NCBI RefSeq assembly: GCF_002093625.1
Contig: NZ_MRWD01000009.1
Span: 1 to 64,000 of the forward strand
Direction of reading: 5' to 3'
Source of the DNA: Rouxiella silvae
GTDB taxonomy: Bacteria; Pseudomonadota; Gammaproteobacteria; Enterobacterales; Enterobacteriaceae
Length of the DNA: 64,000 bases
The translations under genes and the position numbers were made by a program. Below the pieces are notes generated by a model that saw only the letters and a list, made by a program, of their open reading frames with translations, did not search any database and was not told the DNA's origin. This document shows positions 45,718-55,541 of this stretch, in pieces (the stretch's first letter is position 1; every line of letters begins with the position of its first letter).

Positions 45718-46455
45718 TGCAAACTCGCCTGGAGCAATTTTGTTCCAGGTTTCATTGCCCGTCAGCGGCTGGGTCGCAATGACCGTCACGACATCGTCAG
45801 GCGTCGTTTGCTGCTGAAAATCAATCTCCACGTCCCTATCCAACAAGGTCGCTTTCCCAAACGGCGCGCGACGCGTTATCCAGTAAAGATTGGTCGAGCA
45901 GTAGGCCATTACAAAATGCCCATCTGACAGCAGCATATTAAACACCCCTTTCTTACGAAGCTCGCCGGCCAATGACGCAATATAGCGAAACACAGAAGGC
46001 CAACTGCGCGGCGTGCGCGGATAACGTTCGGTCAGCTTGTGCAGCAGCCAGCAGAAGGCGTATTCACTGTCAGTTTGTCCGATGGGGCGCAGCGTACCGG
46101 TATCAAGCTGACGATAGCCGCGCAGTTGCCCGTTGTGCGCATAGGTCCAGTTACGGCCCCACAGTTCGCGGGTAAAGGGATGGGTATTTTCCAGCGCCAC
46201 CTCCCCCCTGTTCGCCTGGCGAATATGCGAGATAACGGCAAGGGATTTAATTGGGTATTCCTGCACCAGACGGGCAATGGGCGAATTAAAGCTGGGCTGG
46301 GGATCTTTAAAGGTGCGGCAGCCATTACCTTCATAAAAGGTAATGCCCCAGCCATCTTTATGCGGGCCTGTCAGCCCCCCACGTTGCACCAACCCGGTAA
46401 AACTGAAGCAAATGTCCGTAGGCACATTTGCACTCATCCCGAGCAGTTCGCACAT
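45688..46455 (-). CDS. yafJ: Class II glutamine amidotransferase YafJ
   Basis: A 255-residue Ntn-type glutaminase domain protein. The start at 46455 places Cys2 as nucleophile ([14 protein letters not shown]), as the family requires; a frame start two codons upstream would bury it. Motifs [21 protein letters not shown] and WTYAHNGQL are the glutamine-binding loops. YafJ has no synthase domain; acceptor unknown. Its 3' end overlaps dpaA by 30 bp on the opposite strand. Confidence 0.93.
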   Translation of the reverse strand: MCELLGMSANVPTDICFSFTGLVQRGGLTGPHKDGWGITFYEGNGCRTFKDPQPSFNSPIARLVQEYPIKSLAVISHIRQANRGEVALENTHPFTRELWGRNWTYAHNGQLRGYRQLDTGTLRPIGQTDSEYAFCWLLHKLTERYPRTPRSWPSVFRYIASLAGELRKKGVFNMLLSDGHFVMAYCSTNLYWITRRAPFGKATLLDRDVEIDFQQQTTPDDVVTVIATQPLTGNETWNKIAPGEFALFHCGERQL

Positions 46456-46495
46456 TGCCAATCTCCTTAATCTACATAGGCAACAACGATAGTCG

Positions 46496-47077
46496 TTATT
46501 CAGCCATCTCTTTTTCTATTAACAATATCAGGATGTGGATGATTTTGATGTGAATTTCTTGCACTCGATCAGCATAACCAAAATGTGGCACGCGAATTTC
46601 AACGTCTGCACCCAGCGATGCCATTTTACCGCCGTCTTTACCGGTCAAGGTAATGACTTTCATCCCCTTGGCCTTGGCAGTTTCCAGCGCCTTAATAACG
46701 TTGCCGGAGTTACCTGAGGTTGAAATACCCAGCAGTACGTCACCTTTCTGGCCAACGGCTTCTAAATAGCGAGAGAAAATGTACTCGTAGCCAAAATCGT
46801 TGCTGACGCAGGAGATGTGACTAACGTCTGAAATGGCGATGGCCGGGTAGCCTGGACGGTTGTCGCGGTAGCGGCCCGTCAGCTCTTCGGCGAAGTGCAT
46901 GGCGTCGCAGTGGGAACCGCCATTACCGCATGACAATACTTTGCCACCCGCTTTGAACGAGTCGGCAATCAGTTTTGCGGCACGTTGAATAGACGCAATA
47001 TTGTTTTCGTCACTGATGAATTTATTCAGTACTTCAGCAGCTTCGTTAAGTTCAGTGCGGATAATATCCAGGTACAT
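46496..47077 (-). CDS. gmhA: Sedoheptulose-7-phosphate isomerase GmhA (LpcA)
   Basis: A 193-residue SIS-domain enzyme that makes D-glycero-D-manno-heptose-7-phosphate, first step of ADP-heptose synthesis for LPS core. Signature regions: [21 protein letters not shown]-like start of the SIS domain, [20 protein letters not shown] and the C-terminal [13 protein letters not shown]. Length and position next to yafJ and fadE match E. coli. Confidence 0.97.
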   Translation of the reverse strand: MYLDIIRTELNEAAEVLNKFISDENNIASIQRAAKLIADSFKAGGKVLSCGNGGSHCDAMHFAEELTGRYRDNRPGYPAIAISDVSHISCVSNDFGYEYIFSRYLEAVGQKGDVLLGISTSGNSGNVIKALETAKAKGMKVITLTGKDGGKMASLGADVEIRVPHFGYADRVQEIHIKIIHILILLIEKEMAE

Positions 47078-47301
47078 GGCAGCCTCTTAGCGTTTCTCTT
47101 GCAGCGGATTAACCGCGCGTAGAATTGTTTTGCTGTGCAGTGTAGCGGAAAGCCGAAAAAGCGAGAAGACTTCCCGCCATCTTCACGACGATAGTTTACG
47201 CTTTTCCGACTTCATGCTGCGAGTTTGTGACGTGAGTTGTAATTAAGATGTAAACGCGTTGATAAAGCCTTTAGCTTGGACTAAAACCATAGTATCAACC
47301 C

Positions 47302-47318
47302 AACAGGTCAGACCTCCT
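47302..47318. promoter_or_regulatory. FadR operator-like site upstream of fadE
   Basis: AACAGGTCAGACCTCCT, read on the minus strand, matches the FadR consensus (ANCTGGTCYGACNTGTT) at all but two defined positions. It lies 19 bp before the fadE ATG, where FadR would repress in the absence of long-chain acyl-CoA. Confidence 0.7.
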
Positions 47319-47337
47319 ACAACTCAGGAGTTTTACT

Positions 47338-49785
47338 ATGATAGTTCTTAGCGTTGTTATCCTACTGGTTCTTATTGGTGTGCTGTTTTATCACCGCGTC
47401 AGCCTGCTGCCGAGCAGCGTTGTTTTGCTGGTTTATACCGCGGCAATGGCCGTAATTGGCCTGTGGACGCTGTGGGTGCTGCTGCCTATGGCCATCGTTT
47501 TGCTGCCGCTCAATCTCCTTCCTCTGCGCCGCTCGCTGTTTTCCGGCCCGGCACTGCGTACCTTCCGCAAAGTGATGCCCAGCATGTCGCGCACTGAAAA
47601 AGAGGCGATTGAAGCCGGTACCACCTGGTGGGAAGGCGATTTGTTCAGCGGTACCCCGGACTGGAAAAAGCTGCAAGATTATCCTCAGCAAACGCTGACC
47701 GAAGAAGAGCAGCGCTTTATCGACGGGCCGGTTGAAGAAGCCTGCCGCATGGCCGATGACTTCCAGATAACTCATGAACTGGCCGACCTGCCGCCGGAGC
47801 TGTGGGCTTACCTGAAAGAGCACCGTTTCTTTGCGATGATTATCAAAAAAGAGTACGGCGGCCTCGAATTCTCGGCCTATGCTCAGGCGCGAGTGCTGCA
47901 AAAACTGGCCGGTGTGTCAGGTATTTTAGCCATCACTGTCGGCGTGCCAAACTCCCTCGGCCCGGGCGAACTGCTACAGCACTACGGCACAGATGAGCAG
48001 AAAGATCACTACTTGCCGCGCCTGGCCAAAGGACTTGAAATCCCTTGCTTTGCACTCACTAGCCCGGAAGCGGGTTCAGATGCCGGTGCCATTCCCGACG
48101 TTGGCGTGGTGTGCATGGGTGACTGGCAGGGTAAACAGGTTCTGGGTATGAAGCTGACCTGGAATAAACGCTACATTACTCTGGCTCCTATCGCTACGGT
48201 GCTGGGTTTGGCCTTCAAGTTAAAAGATCCAGACCACCTGCTGGGCGATGTAGAAGAGCTCGGGATCACCTGTGCGCTGATCCCGACCGACACTCAGGGT
48301 GTTGAAATTGGCCATCGCCATTTCCCGCTTAATATTCCGTTCCAGAATGGACCTACCCGCGGCAACGATATTTTCGTGCCTATCGACTACATCATTGGCG
48401 GACCTAAAATGGCCGGCCAAGGGTGGCGCATGCTGGTTGAATGTTTGTCGGTGGGCCGCGGTATTACCCTGCCTTCCAACGCCACCGGCAGCCTGAAATC
48501 GTTGGCGGTGGCGACGGGTGCTTATGCCTACATTCGCCGTCAGTTCAAACTGCCGATCGGTAAAATGGAAGGGATTGAAGAGCCGCTGGCGCGCATTGCC
48601 GGTAACGCTTATGTGATGGACGCGGCGGCTACGCTGATAACCAACGGAATTATGCTCGGTGAAAAACCGGCGGTGCTTTCAGCTATCGTGAAATATCACT
48701 GTACCCATCGCGGCCAGCGCGCCGTAATGGATGCGATGGATATTACCGGGGGTAAAGGCATTATGCTGGGGAAAAGCAACTTTGTTGCCCGTTCCTATCA
48801 GGGTGCACCGATCGCGATTACCGTTGAGGGGGCAAATATTTTGACCCGCAGCATGATTATTTTCGGTCAGGGGGCGATTCGCTGTCACCCTTATGTATTG
48901 AAAGAAATGGCCGCTGCGGAGGCGAAAGACTTGCACGCCTTTGACCGTGCGCTGTTTGGTCACCTCGGCCACGTTGGCACCAATAAAGTGCGCAGTCTGT
49001 GGCTCGGCCTGACGCACGGACGTACCAGCCGTGCGCCGGTGAATGACGTAACGCGCCGCTACTATCAGCATATCAACCGCCTGAGTGCCAACCTGGCATT
49101 GTTGTCTGACGTATCGATGGGTGTGCTGGGCGGCAGCCTTAAACGCCGTGAGCGAATTTCGGCACGCTTGGGTGATATTCTCAGCCAGCTTTATCTCGCC
49201 ACCGCAACGCTGAAACGCTATGACGAGGAAGGACGTAATGAAGCTGATCTGCCGCTGGTTCATTGGGGCGTACAGGACTGTCTTAATCAGGCCGAAACGG
49301 CGATTACCGACCTACTGCGCAACTTCCCCAACGGCTTTATTGCTGGGCTGTTGACGATGGTGATTTTCCCGATTGGCCGCGTGCATCGCGCCCCTTCCGA
49401 CCAGCTTGACCACCAATTGGCTCGCATTCTTCAGGTACCATCTGCCACACGAAGCCGCATTGCGCGTGGTCAGTATCTGACGCCAAGCGAGCATAATCCG
49501 GTAGGTCAACTTGAGGAGGCATTGGCCGACATTATTGCCGCCGAGCCGGTGCACAAAAGACTGTGTGAGGCGATGGGTAAAAAACTGTCGTTTACCCGCC
49601 TGGACAAGCTGGCACAGATGGGAATGGACGCCGGACACTTAAGCGCCGACGATGCCCGCATTCTGGCCAGAGCCGAAGAGAGTCGCCTGCGTTCAATCAA
49701 CGTTGACGAATTTGAACCTGACCAGCTCGCGCAGCAAAAAACAGCAACCGAAAAACCCGCCACTCGACATACTGAAGCGGCATAA
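47338..49785 (+). CDS. fadE: Acyl-CoA dehydrogenase FadE
   Basis: An 815-residue FadE, the first step of fatty acid beta-oxidation. Two or three hydrophobic helices fill residues 1-65 (membrane association); the acyl-CoA dehydrogenase core follows, with [31 protein letters not shown] and the C-terminal DUF1974 extension typical of the FadE group. Length matches E. coli (814). The RBS CAGGAG precedes the ATG. A FadR site lies upstream. Confidence 0.96.
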   Translation: MIVLSVVILLVLIGVLFYHRVSLLPSSVVLLVYTAAMAVIGLWTLWVLLPMAIVLLPLNLLPLRRSLFSGPALRTFRKVMPSMSRTEKEAIEAGTTWWEGDLFSGTPDWKKLQDYPQQTLTEEEQRFIDGPVEEACRMADDFQITHELADLPPELWAYLKEHRFFAMIIKKEYGGLEFSAYAQARVLQKLAGVSGILAITVGVPNSLGPGELLQHYGTDEQKDHYLPRLAKGLEIPCFALTSPEAGSDAGAIPDVGVVCMGDWQGKQVLGMKLTWNKRYITLAPIATVLGLAFKLKDPDHLLGDVEELGITCALIPTDTQGVEIGHRHFPLNIPFQNGPTRGNDIFVPIDYIIGGPKMAGQGWRMLVECLSVGRGITLPSNATGSLKSLAVATGAYAYIRRQFKLPIGKMEGIEEPLARIAGNAYVMDAAATLITNGIMLGEKPAVLSAIVKYHCTHRGQRAVMDAMDITGGKGIMLGKSNFVARSYQGAPIAITVEGANILTRSMIIFGQGAIRCHPYVLKEMAAAEAKDLHAFDRALFGHLGHVGTNKVRSLWLGLTHGRTSRAPVNDVTRRYYQHINRLSANLALLSDVSMGVLGGSLKRRERISARLGDILSQLYLATATLKRYDEEGRNEADLPLVHWGVQDCLNQAETAITDLLRNFPNGFIAGLLTMVIFPIGRVHRAPSDQLDHQLARILQVPSATRSRIARGQYLTPSEHNPVGQLEEALADIIAAEPVHKRLCEAMGKKLSFTRLDKLAQMGMDAGHLSADDARILARAEESRLRSINVDEFEPDQLAQQKTATEKPATRHTEAA

Positions 49786-49815
49786 AAAAATAGCCACCCA
49801 ATTGGGTGGCTATTT
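49784..49815 (-). terminator. Strong intrinsic terminator (best on minus strand)
   Basis: AAATAGCCACCC-AATT-GGGTGGCTATTT is a perfect 12-bp stem. On the minus strand it is followed by a run of seven T, right after the stop codon of the small gene at 49819-49938. On the plus strand it can also end fadE, though the T tract there is weaker. Confidence 0.88.
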
Positions 49816-49818
49816 AGC

Positions 49819-49938
49819 TTACTTGTTGGTGGTAGTGATGATCACTTTGAGAGAGTTATTAGAAATATTCCAACTCCCCTTCCCGGCACTCAACACGACA
49901 GCCAATACAATAAGAACAATACCGAGGTATCGTTTCAT
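49819..49938 (-). CDS. 39-residue membrane/secreted peptide, type I toxin-like (TimP-like candidate)
   Basis: The peptide starts MKRYLGIVLIVLAVVLSAGK and ends in a polar tail (GSWNISNNSLKVIITTTNK): a basic N-terminus, one hydrophobic helix and a signal-peptide-like SAG boundary. The ATG has an AAGGA site seven bases upstream, but this site is folded into a GCGGTC/GACCGC hairpin, and two more hairpins precede it. A strong terminator follows the stop. This gene layout resembles type I toxins such as the 38-residue TimP of Salmonella; sequence identity to TimP could not be verified. Unannotated by usual length cut-offs. Confidence 0.65.
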   Translation of the reverse strand: MKRYLGIVLIVLAVVLSAGKGSWNISNNSLKVIITTTNK

Positions 49939-49941
49939 TGC

Positions 49942-49961
49942 GCGGTCCTTGCTCAGACCGC
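49942..49961 (-). promoter_or_regulatory. Hairpin sequestering the ribosome-binding site of the small gene
   Basis: On the minus strand GCGGTC-TGAGCAAG-GACCGC forms a stem-loop whose loop and right arm contain the AAGGA ribosome-binding site. Translation of the 39-residue peptide should be low unless this opens. Confidence 0.65.
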
Positions 49962-50015
49962 TTCACGGGAATACCACCGGAGATACCACCGTGAAACAAG
50001 CACTGGAACGTGCTT
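49962..50015 (-). promoter_or_regulatory. Two further leader hairpins upstream of the small gene
   Basis: TTCACGG/CCGTGAA (49962-49995) encloses two copies of GGTGGTAT on the minus strand, and AAGCAC-TGGAAC-GTGCTT (49998-50015) forms the next stem. Part of the latter recurs exactly as ACTGGAACGTGCTTGC at 50154-50169. The whole leader is unusually structured. Confidence 0.55.
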
Positions 50016-50181
50016 GCATTTACGGCCGTTGGATATCCTTTTCAAAATCCGATGCCCACTTGCTTAAGGCGGCGAAAAGGCCCGCAGGCATCCTACACCC
50101 ATTTGACTTAGGGTTCGCTTGACAGTCGATATTATTAAGAACAAACTGCCTTTACTGGAACGTGCTTGCTATACAAGAAAA

Positions 50182-50257
50182 TAGTTAAGTATCATCCCGC
50201 TGGAAAGGCCGCTTACTTGACCAGCACAAAAAAACCGCCATCAGGCGGTTTTTTTGT
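50182..50257 (+). ncRNA. Candidate ~75-nt small RNA divergent from the small gene
   Basis: A TATACA -10-like element (50170-50175) is followed about 75 bp later by a strong terminator (50228-50255) with no reading frame between. The segment GGCCGCTT (50206-50213) can pair with AAGCGGUC of the small-gene leader, within the hairpin that hides its ribosome-binding site. No good -35 is seen, so the promoter and the RNA itself are inferred. Confidence 0.35.
50228..50255. terminator. Bidirectional intrinsic terminator after yehS
   Basis: AAAAAAACCGCC-ATCA-GGCGGTTTTTTT. On the minus strand it ends yehS; on the plus strand it would end a short transcript from about 50182. Confidence 0.88.
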
Positions 50258-50298
50258 TGGCGTAACAAGGTGATATGCTCAAAACATTCAGAGAATAA

Positions 50299-50769
50299 TC
50301 AGCCTTTTTTCGGGCGTACGCGCATGGTCAGCCCCTTCAGGAAGTAGCGCAGAACCTGATCGCCGCACGGACGGTAGTTCTTGTGGCCTTCTTTACGGAA
50401 GAAAGCACTCAGCTCGCCTTCAGAAACCTTAAAATCAGCCGCTGCCAGAATGCCCTGCAAATCTTCAGTTTTCAGCTCAAAAGCCACGCGCAGTTTTTTT
50501 AACATCACGTTATTGGTGACGCGCTTTTCAACTTCTGGTGCCGGGAAACGATCGTCCCTACCGCGTTTGAAGAAAATCAGACCATTAAGGAAGTTTGCCA
50601 TGACTTCATCAGGGCAAATCATGTAGTCCGCTTCGTCTTCTTTTTTCAGATAACGCGACATCACCGGCGGACTAATGGTAATTCCGGTGGATGCCAAAAT
50701 CTCAATCAGCCTGCCTTCGCTCAAGTCGAGCATGTAGCGTACGCTGCGCAAGACGTCGTTATTCATCAT
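50299..50769 (-). CDS. yehS: DUF1456-family protein YehS
   Basis: A 156-residue protein with two tandem DUF1456 repeats: NNDVLRSVRYMLDLSEGRL in the first and NNVMLKKLRVAFELKTEDLQ in the second, each followed by a KKED/RKEGHKNY-type segment, ending in VRPKKG as E. coli YehS. Function unknown; the repeats resemble small helical DNA- or RNA-binding folds. The start at 50769 aligns with YehS; the frame is open 45 bp further upstream. Confidence 0.88.
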   Translation of the reverse strand: MMNNDVLRSVRYMLDLSEGRLIEILASTGITISPPVMSRYLKKEDEADYMICPDEVMANFLNGLIFFKRGRDDRFPAPEVEKRVTNNVMLKKLRVAFELKTEDLQGILAAADFKVSEGELSAFFRKEGHKNYRPCGDQVLRYFLKGLTMRVRPKKG

Positions 50770-50967
50770 AATTCTGTATTCCCGTGTGGGTGGTTGGTAA
50801 CCGAGGGATTGCACAGGGGGTTACCCGCTGGCACCTCGTAGCCGGGCATTATACAAGTCTGGGGAACAATCGCCCCTTCTTTCTGATGACTTATTTGACG
50901 AATTTTGCAGCCTGATAAAATTCGCGGCGTTTTTTACTGTGTTTATCGAAAGGCCGCGAGATTGTAA

Positions 50968-52167
50968 TCAGCCGTTCTGGCGAATTCGGGCAATCAGTGC
51001 GTCAATGTCGTCAATCTGTGGCGCAGTAATGATCAACCACTGGCCAAGGCTGACAGCGTGACGCTGGCATTCATGCCGCATGTCGTCATCAATGATATTT
51101 TTAAGGTCAGCAATATTAGAGAAACCGACAGTGCGACGAATAAGCTCCGAGCCGCAGTAACCCACCGCATCGTGCCATACCTGTTTCAGGAAATATTCGG
51201 CATATCCCGGTACTTTAAACGCCACGTCCTGCGTTTCATCACGCGCCAACTGTAGGAAGCGTTCCGAGAAGCTTAACCACAGGTCGCGCAGGTCCTGGAG
51301 CCGCTGTTCCCTGCCGTCTGCCGCTTCACGCGTGGCAACCAGACCTGGCAAACCGCAATAATTTAGCAGCAGGTTACCCATCGCAGAACCGGGATCAAAA
51401 CCAATCGGGCCATAAAAACCAAATTCTGCGTCTATGACTTTCAGGCTGCCTTCGGCCACAAAGATTGATCCACTGTGAACGTCGCCGTGAAGTAGCGCTT
51501 CGGCATTACTGAGAAAACGCTGCTTGAGGGCCGCCACCGCTATCCGCAATGGGATATCGGCACGCAGTGCATCAACCGTCGGCTGCAAAGCAGCATCGTA
51601 GCGATTGCGTTCGTGTTCAATATAAGGATCGGTAAAGAACAAATCCTCAGTAATCAGACAAAGCTCAGGGTTAATGAAGCGGCCAACTTCTGATTTTTTA
51701 TGCTGAGCATCCTGATAAAAATCTGAAGTATGGAACAGAGTTTGCGCCAGATATTCCCCCAACTGGCTAGCGGCCTGAGGATAGTGTTTACCCTGCACCA
51801 GCTCACCGCGCCAAATCAGATGATCGGAGAGGTCTTCCTGAACCATCACCGCCAACTCAGGATCGTGATGAATAATTTTAACCGTGTGCTGTGGGCAATA
51901 TTGGCCATGAACAATCAGGGTTTCAGCTTCGATGCGAGCTCGGTCAATAGTGAGCGGCCAAGACTCTCCCACGCAGCGCACATACGGCAACGCCTGCTTC
52001 ACAATCACCCTACTGACGCCGTTGGTATCGCGAATTTTGAACACCAGATTCAGGTTACCGTCGCCAATTTCGTCGGCAGTGACCAGAGATTGCGGGTCTT
52101 CAACACCACCAAACTGGCGGGCATATTCTACCGCGTCCGCAGAGCTAAATGTGTAATAACGTGACAT
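50968..52167 (-). CDS. mtnK: S-methyl-5-thioribose kinase
   Basis: A 399-residue aminoglycoside-phosphotransferase-fold kinase. Motifs: [15 protein letters not shown] at the nucleotide site, catalytic [13 protein letters not shown], and [15 protein letters not shown]. It phosphorylates methylthioribose in the methionine salvage pathway. The start MSRYYTFSS at 52167 has AGAGG upstream. It is divergent from mtnA with a MetJ box between them. Confidence 0.96.
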   Translation of the reverse strand: MSRYYTFSSADAVEYARQFGGVEDPQSLVTADEIGDGNLNLVFKIRDTNGVSRVIVKQALPYVRCVGESWPLTIDRARIEAETLIVHGQYCPQHTVKIIHHDPELAVMVQEDLSDHLIWRGELVQGKHYPQAASQLGEYLAQTLFHTSDFYQDAQHKKSEVGRFINPELCLITEDLFFTDPYIEHERNRYDAALQPTVDALRADIPLRIAVAALKQRFLSNAEALLHGDVHSGSIFVAEGSLKVIDAEFGFYGPIGFDPGSAMGNLLLNYCGLPGLVATREAADGREQRLQDLRDLWLSFSERFLQLARDETQDVAFKVPGYAEYFLKQVWHDAVGYCGSELIRRTVGFSNIADLKNIIDDDMRHECQRHAVSLGQWLIITAPQIDDIDALIARIRQNG

Positions 52168-52221
52168 CCTAACCTCTCGTAATCTTCTGAATTCAGCGCC
52201 ACCCTGAGCGAATAGCCATAA

Positions 52222-52245
52222 AAGCATTTAGACGTCTATACATCC
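52222..52245. promoter_or_regulatory. MetJ box in the mtnK-mtnA divergent promoter
   Basis: AGACGTCT at 52230-52237 is a perfect met box, followed by ATACATCC, which matches 5 of 8 positions. MetJ needs two or more adjacent boxes. Position between divergent methionine-salvage genes supports the call. Confidence 0.7.
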
Positions 52246-52306
52246 GAAACTTATGTTGGCAGAATAAGCAATCAGATGCAACCGTGCAACAGGGATTTGA
52301 CTTACA

Positions 52307-53332
52307 ATGCAGACACTCACAACAACCAGTTTACGCATCCGCAAAAGTCAGCTGTGGATCTTGGACCAACAGGCCTTACCACAGCGTGCTGAATGGCATC
52401 TTTGCCGAACCGTTGATGACTTGGTCGGCCATATCCACGCGTTGCGCGTTCGCGGAGCACCGCTGATTGGTTTATCCGCCAGCCTGTTGTTGGCCCAGCT
52501 GGCGGAAGAAGGCATGCCGGTAGCTGAGCTGCATCAAGCACTGGCCACTCTCCGCGCCTCACGCCCCACGGCGGTAAACTTGATGAACAATCTTGACCGC
52601 ATGAAAATCGCGCTGGAACAACGTTTCCACATTCCGGCCATGGTTCAGGAAGCTGAAGGACTGGTCGGCGAAGACCGCGAACTTTGTGACCGTATTGCCA
52701 CCCACGGCGCCGAATTGGTGACGGCGGGCAGTCGTCTTTTGACCCACTGCAACACCGGTGGTTTAGCCACGGCGGGCGTCGGTACTGCGCTCGGCGTCAT
52801 TCATCGCGCGCACCAGCAGGGCAAAGTGTCACAGGTTTGGGTGGATGAAACGCGCCCACTCTTACAGGGCGGAAGACTGACGGCGTGGGAGTTGGGTGAG
52901 TTAAAAATCCCCTACCGGCTGATATGTGATTCGATGGCGGCGAGCCTGATGGCAAAAAAACAGGTCGATGCCATTTGGGTCGGAGCAGACCGCATTGCGG
53001 CCAACGGCGACGTTGCCAATAAAATAGGCACCTATAGCCTGGCGGTGTTGGCTAAATATCACGGCATTCCTTTTTACGTTGCCGCTCCGCACACCACTCA
53101 TGATCCACACTGTCCGAACGGCGAGGCTATTCCTATCGAACAGCGCGCAGCAAAAGAAGTCACCGGCGTGTCAGGCAGCTTTGGTGATGTGCAGTGGGCA
53201 CCGGTCGATGCAGAGGTCTACAATCCGGCGTTTGACGTCACGCCAGCCGAACTTGTCAGCGGATGGGTATTGGATTCGGGCGTGGTGACACCCGAACAGG
53301 TTAGAGACGGAATTTTTAGAGCAGCGCGGTAA
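52307..53332 (+). CDS. mtnA: S-methyl-5-thioribose-1-phosphate isomerase
   Basis: A 341-residue MtnA (eIF2B-like fold), which isomerises methylthioribose-1-phosphate to methylthioribulose-1-phosphate. The motif [14 protein letters not shown], catalytic cysteine in [14 protein letters not shown] and catalytic aspartate in [19 protein letters not shown] are visible. Divergent from mtnK. Confidence 0.96.
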   Translation: MQTLTTTSLRIRKSQLWILDQQALPQRAEWHLCRTVDDLVGHIHALRVRGAPLIGLSASLLLAQLAEEGMPVAELHQALATLRASRPTAVNLMNNLDRMKIALEQRFHIPAMVQEAEGLVGEDRELCDRIATHGAELVTAGSRLLTHCNTGGLATAGVGTALGVIHRAHQQGKVSQVWVDETRPLLQGGRLTAWELGELKIPYRLICDSMAASLMAKKQVDAIWVGADRIAANGDVANKIGTYSLAVLAKYHGIPFYVAAPHTTHDPHCPNGEAIPIEQRAAKEVTGVSGSFGDVQWAPVDAEVYNPAFDVTPAELVSGWVLDSGVVTPEQVRDGIFRAAR

Positions 53333-53386
53333 AGCTAGTAAAGAGTGAAGGCCTTGAGTCCCGAGATGGCATTACCTCCATCCTTG

Positions 53387-53421
53387 CCCTCCCTCACTGA
53401 AAAAAGTGGGGGAGGGATTTT
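53387..53421. terminator. Terminator between convergent mtnA and mtnD
   Basis: CCCTCCCTCACT pairs with AGTGGGGGAGGG (one G-T wobble), followed by ATTTTTC on the plus strand. Confidence 0.8.
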
Positions 53422-53425
53422 TCAA

Positions 53426-53971
53426 TTATTCGCCTAATCTCGGATACGCATCGGCGATCGCATCACCGGTGAAGTGGGCCACCCATCCCTCCTGATTATC
53501 AAACAGACGGATCGCCGTAAATGAAGGCGAACCGCCCATGTCAAACCAGTGGCGGGTATTAGCAGGTACAGAGATCAGATCGTTTTTCTCGCACAGGATC
53601 TGGAAAATCTTGCCTTCGAGATGCAAACAAAATAGTCCGGCACCGTCAACAAAGAAACGAACTTCGTCTTCGCCGTGAGTGTGCTCAGAGAGAAACTTGG
53701 TACGCAGCACTTCACGCTGCGCATTATCGGGACGCATGCTTATCACATCCCAGCTCTGATACCCTTTTTCAGCCACCAGCTTGTTGATTTCATGCTGATA
53801 AGCCTCGATAACCTGCTCTGGCTGAGGATCGTTACCCAGCTCGCGATCGGCCTGCCAGCGTTCGAAACGAACATCAATCTTGCGTAACTCAGCGGCAATT
53901 TCATTACCGTCGCGGCTTTCCCAAATAGGTGCTGAAGGATTGCTGTCGCTGAAGATAGTCAGTGCACTCAT
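53426..53971 (-). CDS. mtnD: Acireductone dioxygenase
   Basis: A 181-residue cupin-fold ARD. The metal site is visible in [15 protein letters not shown], with a later histidine in [10 protein letters not shown]. It oxidises acireductone to the methionine precursor 2-keto-4-methylthiobutyrate (Fe) or to an off-pathway product (Ni). The ATG at 53971 follows CAGGAG. Last gene of mtnBCD. Confidence 0.96.
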   Translation of the reverse strand: MSALTIFSDSNPSAPIWESRDGNEIAAELRKIDVRFERWQADRELGNDPQPEQVIEAYQHEINKLVAEKGYQSWDVISMRPDNAQREVLRTKFLSEHTHGEDEVRFFVDGAGLFCLHLEGKIFQILCEKNDLISVPANTRHWFDMGGSPSFTAIRLFDNQEGWVAHFTGDAIADAYPRLGE

Positions 53972-53984
53972 TGCAAACTCCTGG

Positions 53985-54671
53985 TCAGTGGGTAAGGTCA
54001 ATCTCGACCTGATCAAATCGGTTAACCTGCGGGTGATCGCTCAACTCGTCGGCTTCGTCGCGTACCAGCTGGCAGGTATTCCAGCCCGCCTCACGCGCAG
54101 CGTCAAGCTCTTGGCGGATGTCAGACAAAAACAGCAAGTCAGAGGCCGGCAGCATGAGTTGTTCGGCTATATTTTGGTATGAAGCCACTTCTCGTTTGGC
54201 ACCGACGCGGGTGTCGAAATAGTCGGTAAACAGCGGCAAAAGATTACCTTCCTCGCTGTAGCCAAACAACAGCTTTTGCGCATCCACCGAGCCGGAGGAG
54301 TAAACGTACAGTTTAATGCCCTGAGTCTGCCACTGCGCCAGCTGCGGCGCTACGTCCGGATAAAGATGTCCGCGAAAGTCACCGTCGGTATAACCGGTTC
54401 GCCAGATGATCCCTTGCAGCGTTTTCAGCGCGGGGGATTTTTCGTCTTTATCCATATAAACATAGAGTTGATCGACAAGATCGACGATTTCGGCCTGCGG
54501 TTCGTTAATTTCTTCACGCAGCGCGTCCAGCGCCTGTAGCACCTCGAGGTCTTCTGCATGTCGAGTAATAAAATCAGCAAGTCGCGCACGCGCGTAAGGG
54601 AAAAGTACCTGATGTACAAAACGGATGTCAGTGGTTGTTCCTTCAATATCGGTAACAATGGCGCGGATCAT
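53985..54671 (-). CDS. mtnC: Enolase-phosphatase E1
   Basis: A 228-residue HAD-family bifunctional enolase/phosphatase. HAD motif I is [13 protein letters not shown] and the later motif is [17 protein letters not shown]. It turns diketo-5-methylthiopentyl-1-phosphate into acireductone. Its ATG overlaps the mtnB stop by four bases and mtnD follows 13 bp later. Confidence 0.96.
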   Translation of the reverse strand: MIRAIVTDIEGTTTDIRFVHQVLFPYARARLADFITRHAEDLEVLQALDALREEINEPQAEIVDLVDQLYVYMDKDEKSPALKTLQGIIWRTGYTDGDFRGHLYPDVAPQLAQWQTQGIKLYVYSSGSVDAQKLLFGYSEEGNLLPLFTDYFDTRVGAKREVASYQNIAEQLMLPASDLLFLSDIRQELDAAREAGWNTCQLVRDEADELSDHPQVNRFDQVEIDLTH

Positions 54672-55285
54672 TTTGCCTCCAACAGGCGAAGTTGCAGTTC
54701 ACACTGGAATAAAAACTCGAGTCCTTCGAGATGACGACGAGCCTCGGCGACATTTTTGCCCCAACAGGTCAGGCCGTGTCCACGGATCAGAAAACCATAG
54801 TGTAGCGGATGTGACTGCGCCCATTGGGCAATCTCTGCTGCCAGCGCCGGAATATCCTGACTGTTATCGAAAATAGGAATAATGACCTTATCCAGGTGGC
54901 TGCGCTGACCGGCCAGTGACTTCTGCATTTCATAACCTTGCAGCACCAGACCTGCGCTGCGCTCAATCCTGGACAGCACGGTAGAGTTCACCGAATGGGT
55001 GTGCAGCACGGCGCCAACCTGCGGATAAAGGTTATACATCAGAGTATGCAGACCCGTTTCGGCAGAAGGCGTTCTTCCACTTGGTACATGATTGGTGGCA
55101 ATCTCAACTCGCAGAAAATCATTTTCTGTCAGTTGCCCTTTGTCTTTACCAGACTCGGTAATCAGGCAGTATTCGCTGCCTTCACGCACGGACATATTGC
55201 CGCCGGTGGCCGGACACCATCCCTTCTCACCAATCCAGTGACAGGCGGCAAGCAGAGCATGTAGAGGGTTATTTTCGGTCATCAT
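54668..55285 (-). CDS. mtnB: Methylthioribulose-1-phosphate dehydratase
   Basis: A 205-residue class II aldolase-fold dehydratase. Zinc-site histidines are in [16 protein letters not shown] and [15 protein letters not shown]; the N-terminus [20 protein letters not shown] is characteristic of MtnB. Two adjacent ATG codons (55285, 55282) are possible starts; AGGA lies closer to the ideal for the second. First gene of mtnBCD, divergent from mtnE. Confidence 0.95.
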   Translation of the reverse strand: MMTENNPLHALLAACHWIGEKGWCPATGGNMSVREGSEYCLITESGKDKGQLTENDFLRVEIATNHVPSGRTPSAETGLHTLMYNLYPQVGAVLHTHSVNSTVLSRIERSAGLVLQGYEMQKSLAGQRSHLDKVIIPIFDNSQDIPALAAEIAQWAQSHPLHYGFLIRGHGLTCWGKNVAEARRHLEGLEFLFQCELQLRLLEAK

Positions 55286-55378
55286 TATTCCTGAGAAGGC
55301 CGGGTATTTAAGAGGAAGCGGCCTCCACTTTATTATTGTTTATTATGTTCCGCTATAAATTAGATGATTAGGATATTT

Positions 55379-55402
55379 AGCCGTTTAAACATCTAAGCGT
55401 CT
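55379..55402. promoter_or_regulatory. Three tandem MetJ boxes in the mtnB-mtnE divergent promoter
   Basis: AGCCGTTT, AAACATCT and AAGCGTCT are contiguous 8-mers, each matching the met box AGACGTCT at 6 of 8 positions. Tandem spacing without gaps is how MetJ dimers bind. Confidence 0.65.
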
Positions 55403-55541
55403 TGATTGCCAAATATTAACATCGTGCGGTAGTATCAACCAATAGATATCGACAATCTCAGGTATCGAGCAATCAGCTTTCGATGAGCAAAACAGAGATA
55501 CATTTTTTATCGCTTAAACCGTGTCTGGAGCAAGAAAAGCA

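Noticed and set aside
50119-50147. Plus-strand promoter beginning TTGACA for an antisense RNA over the small-gene leader
   Set aside because: No acceptable -10 lies 16-18 bp downstream; TATTAT occurs only 5 bases after the hexamer.
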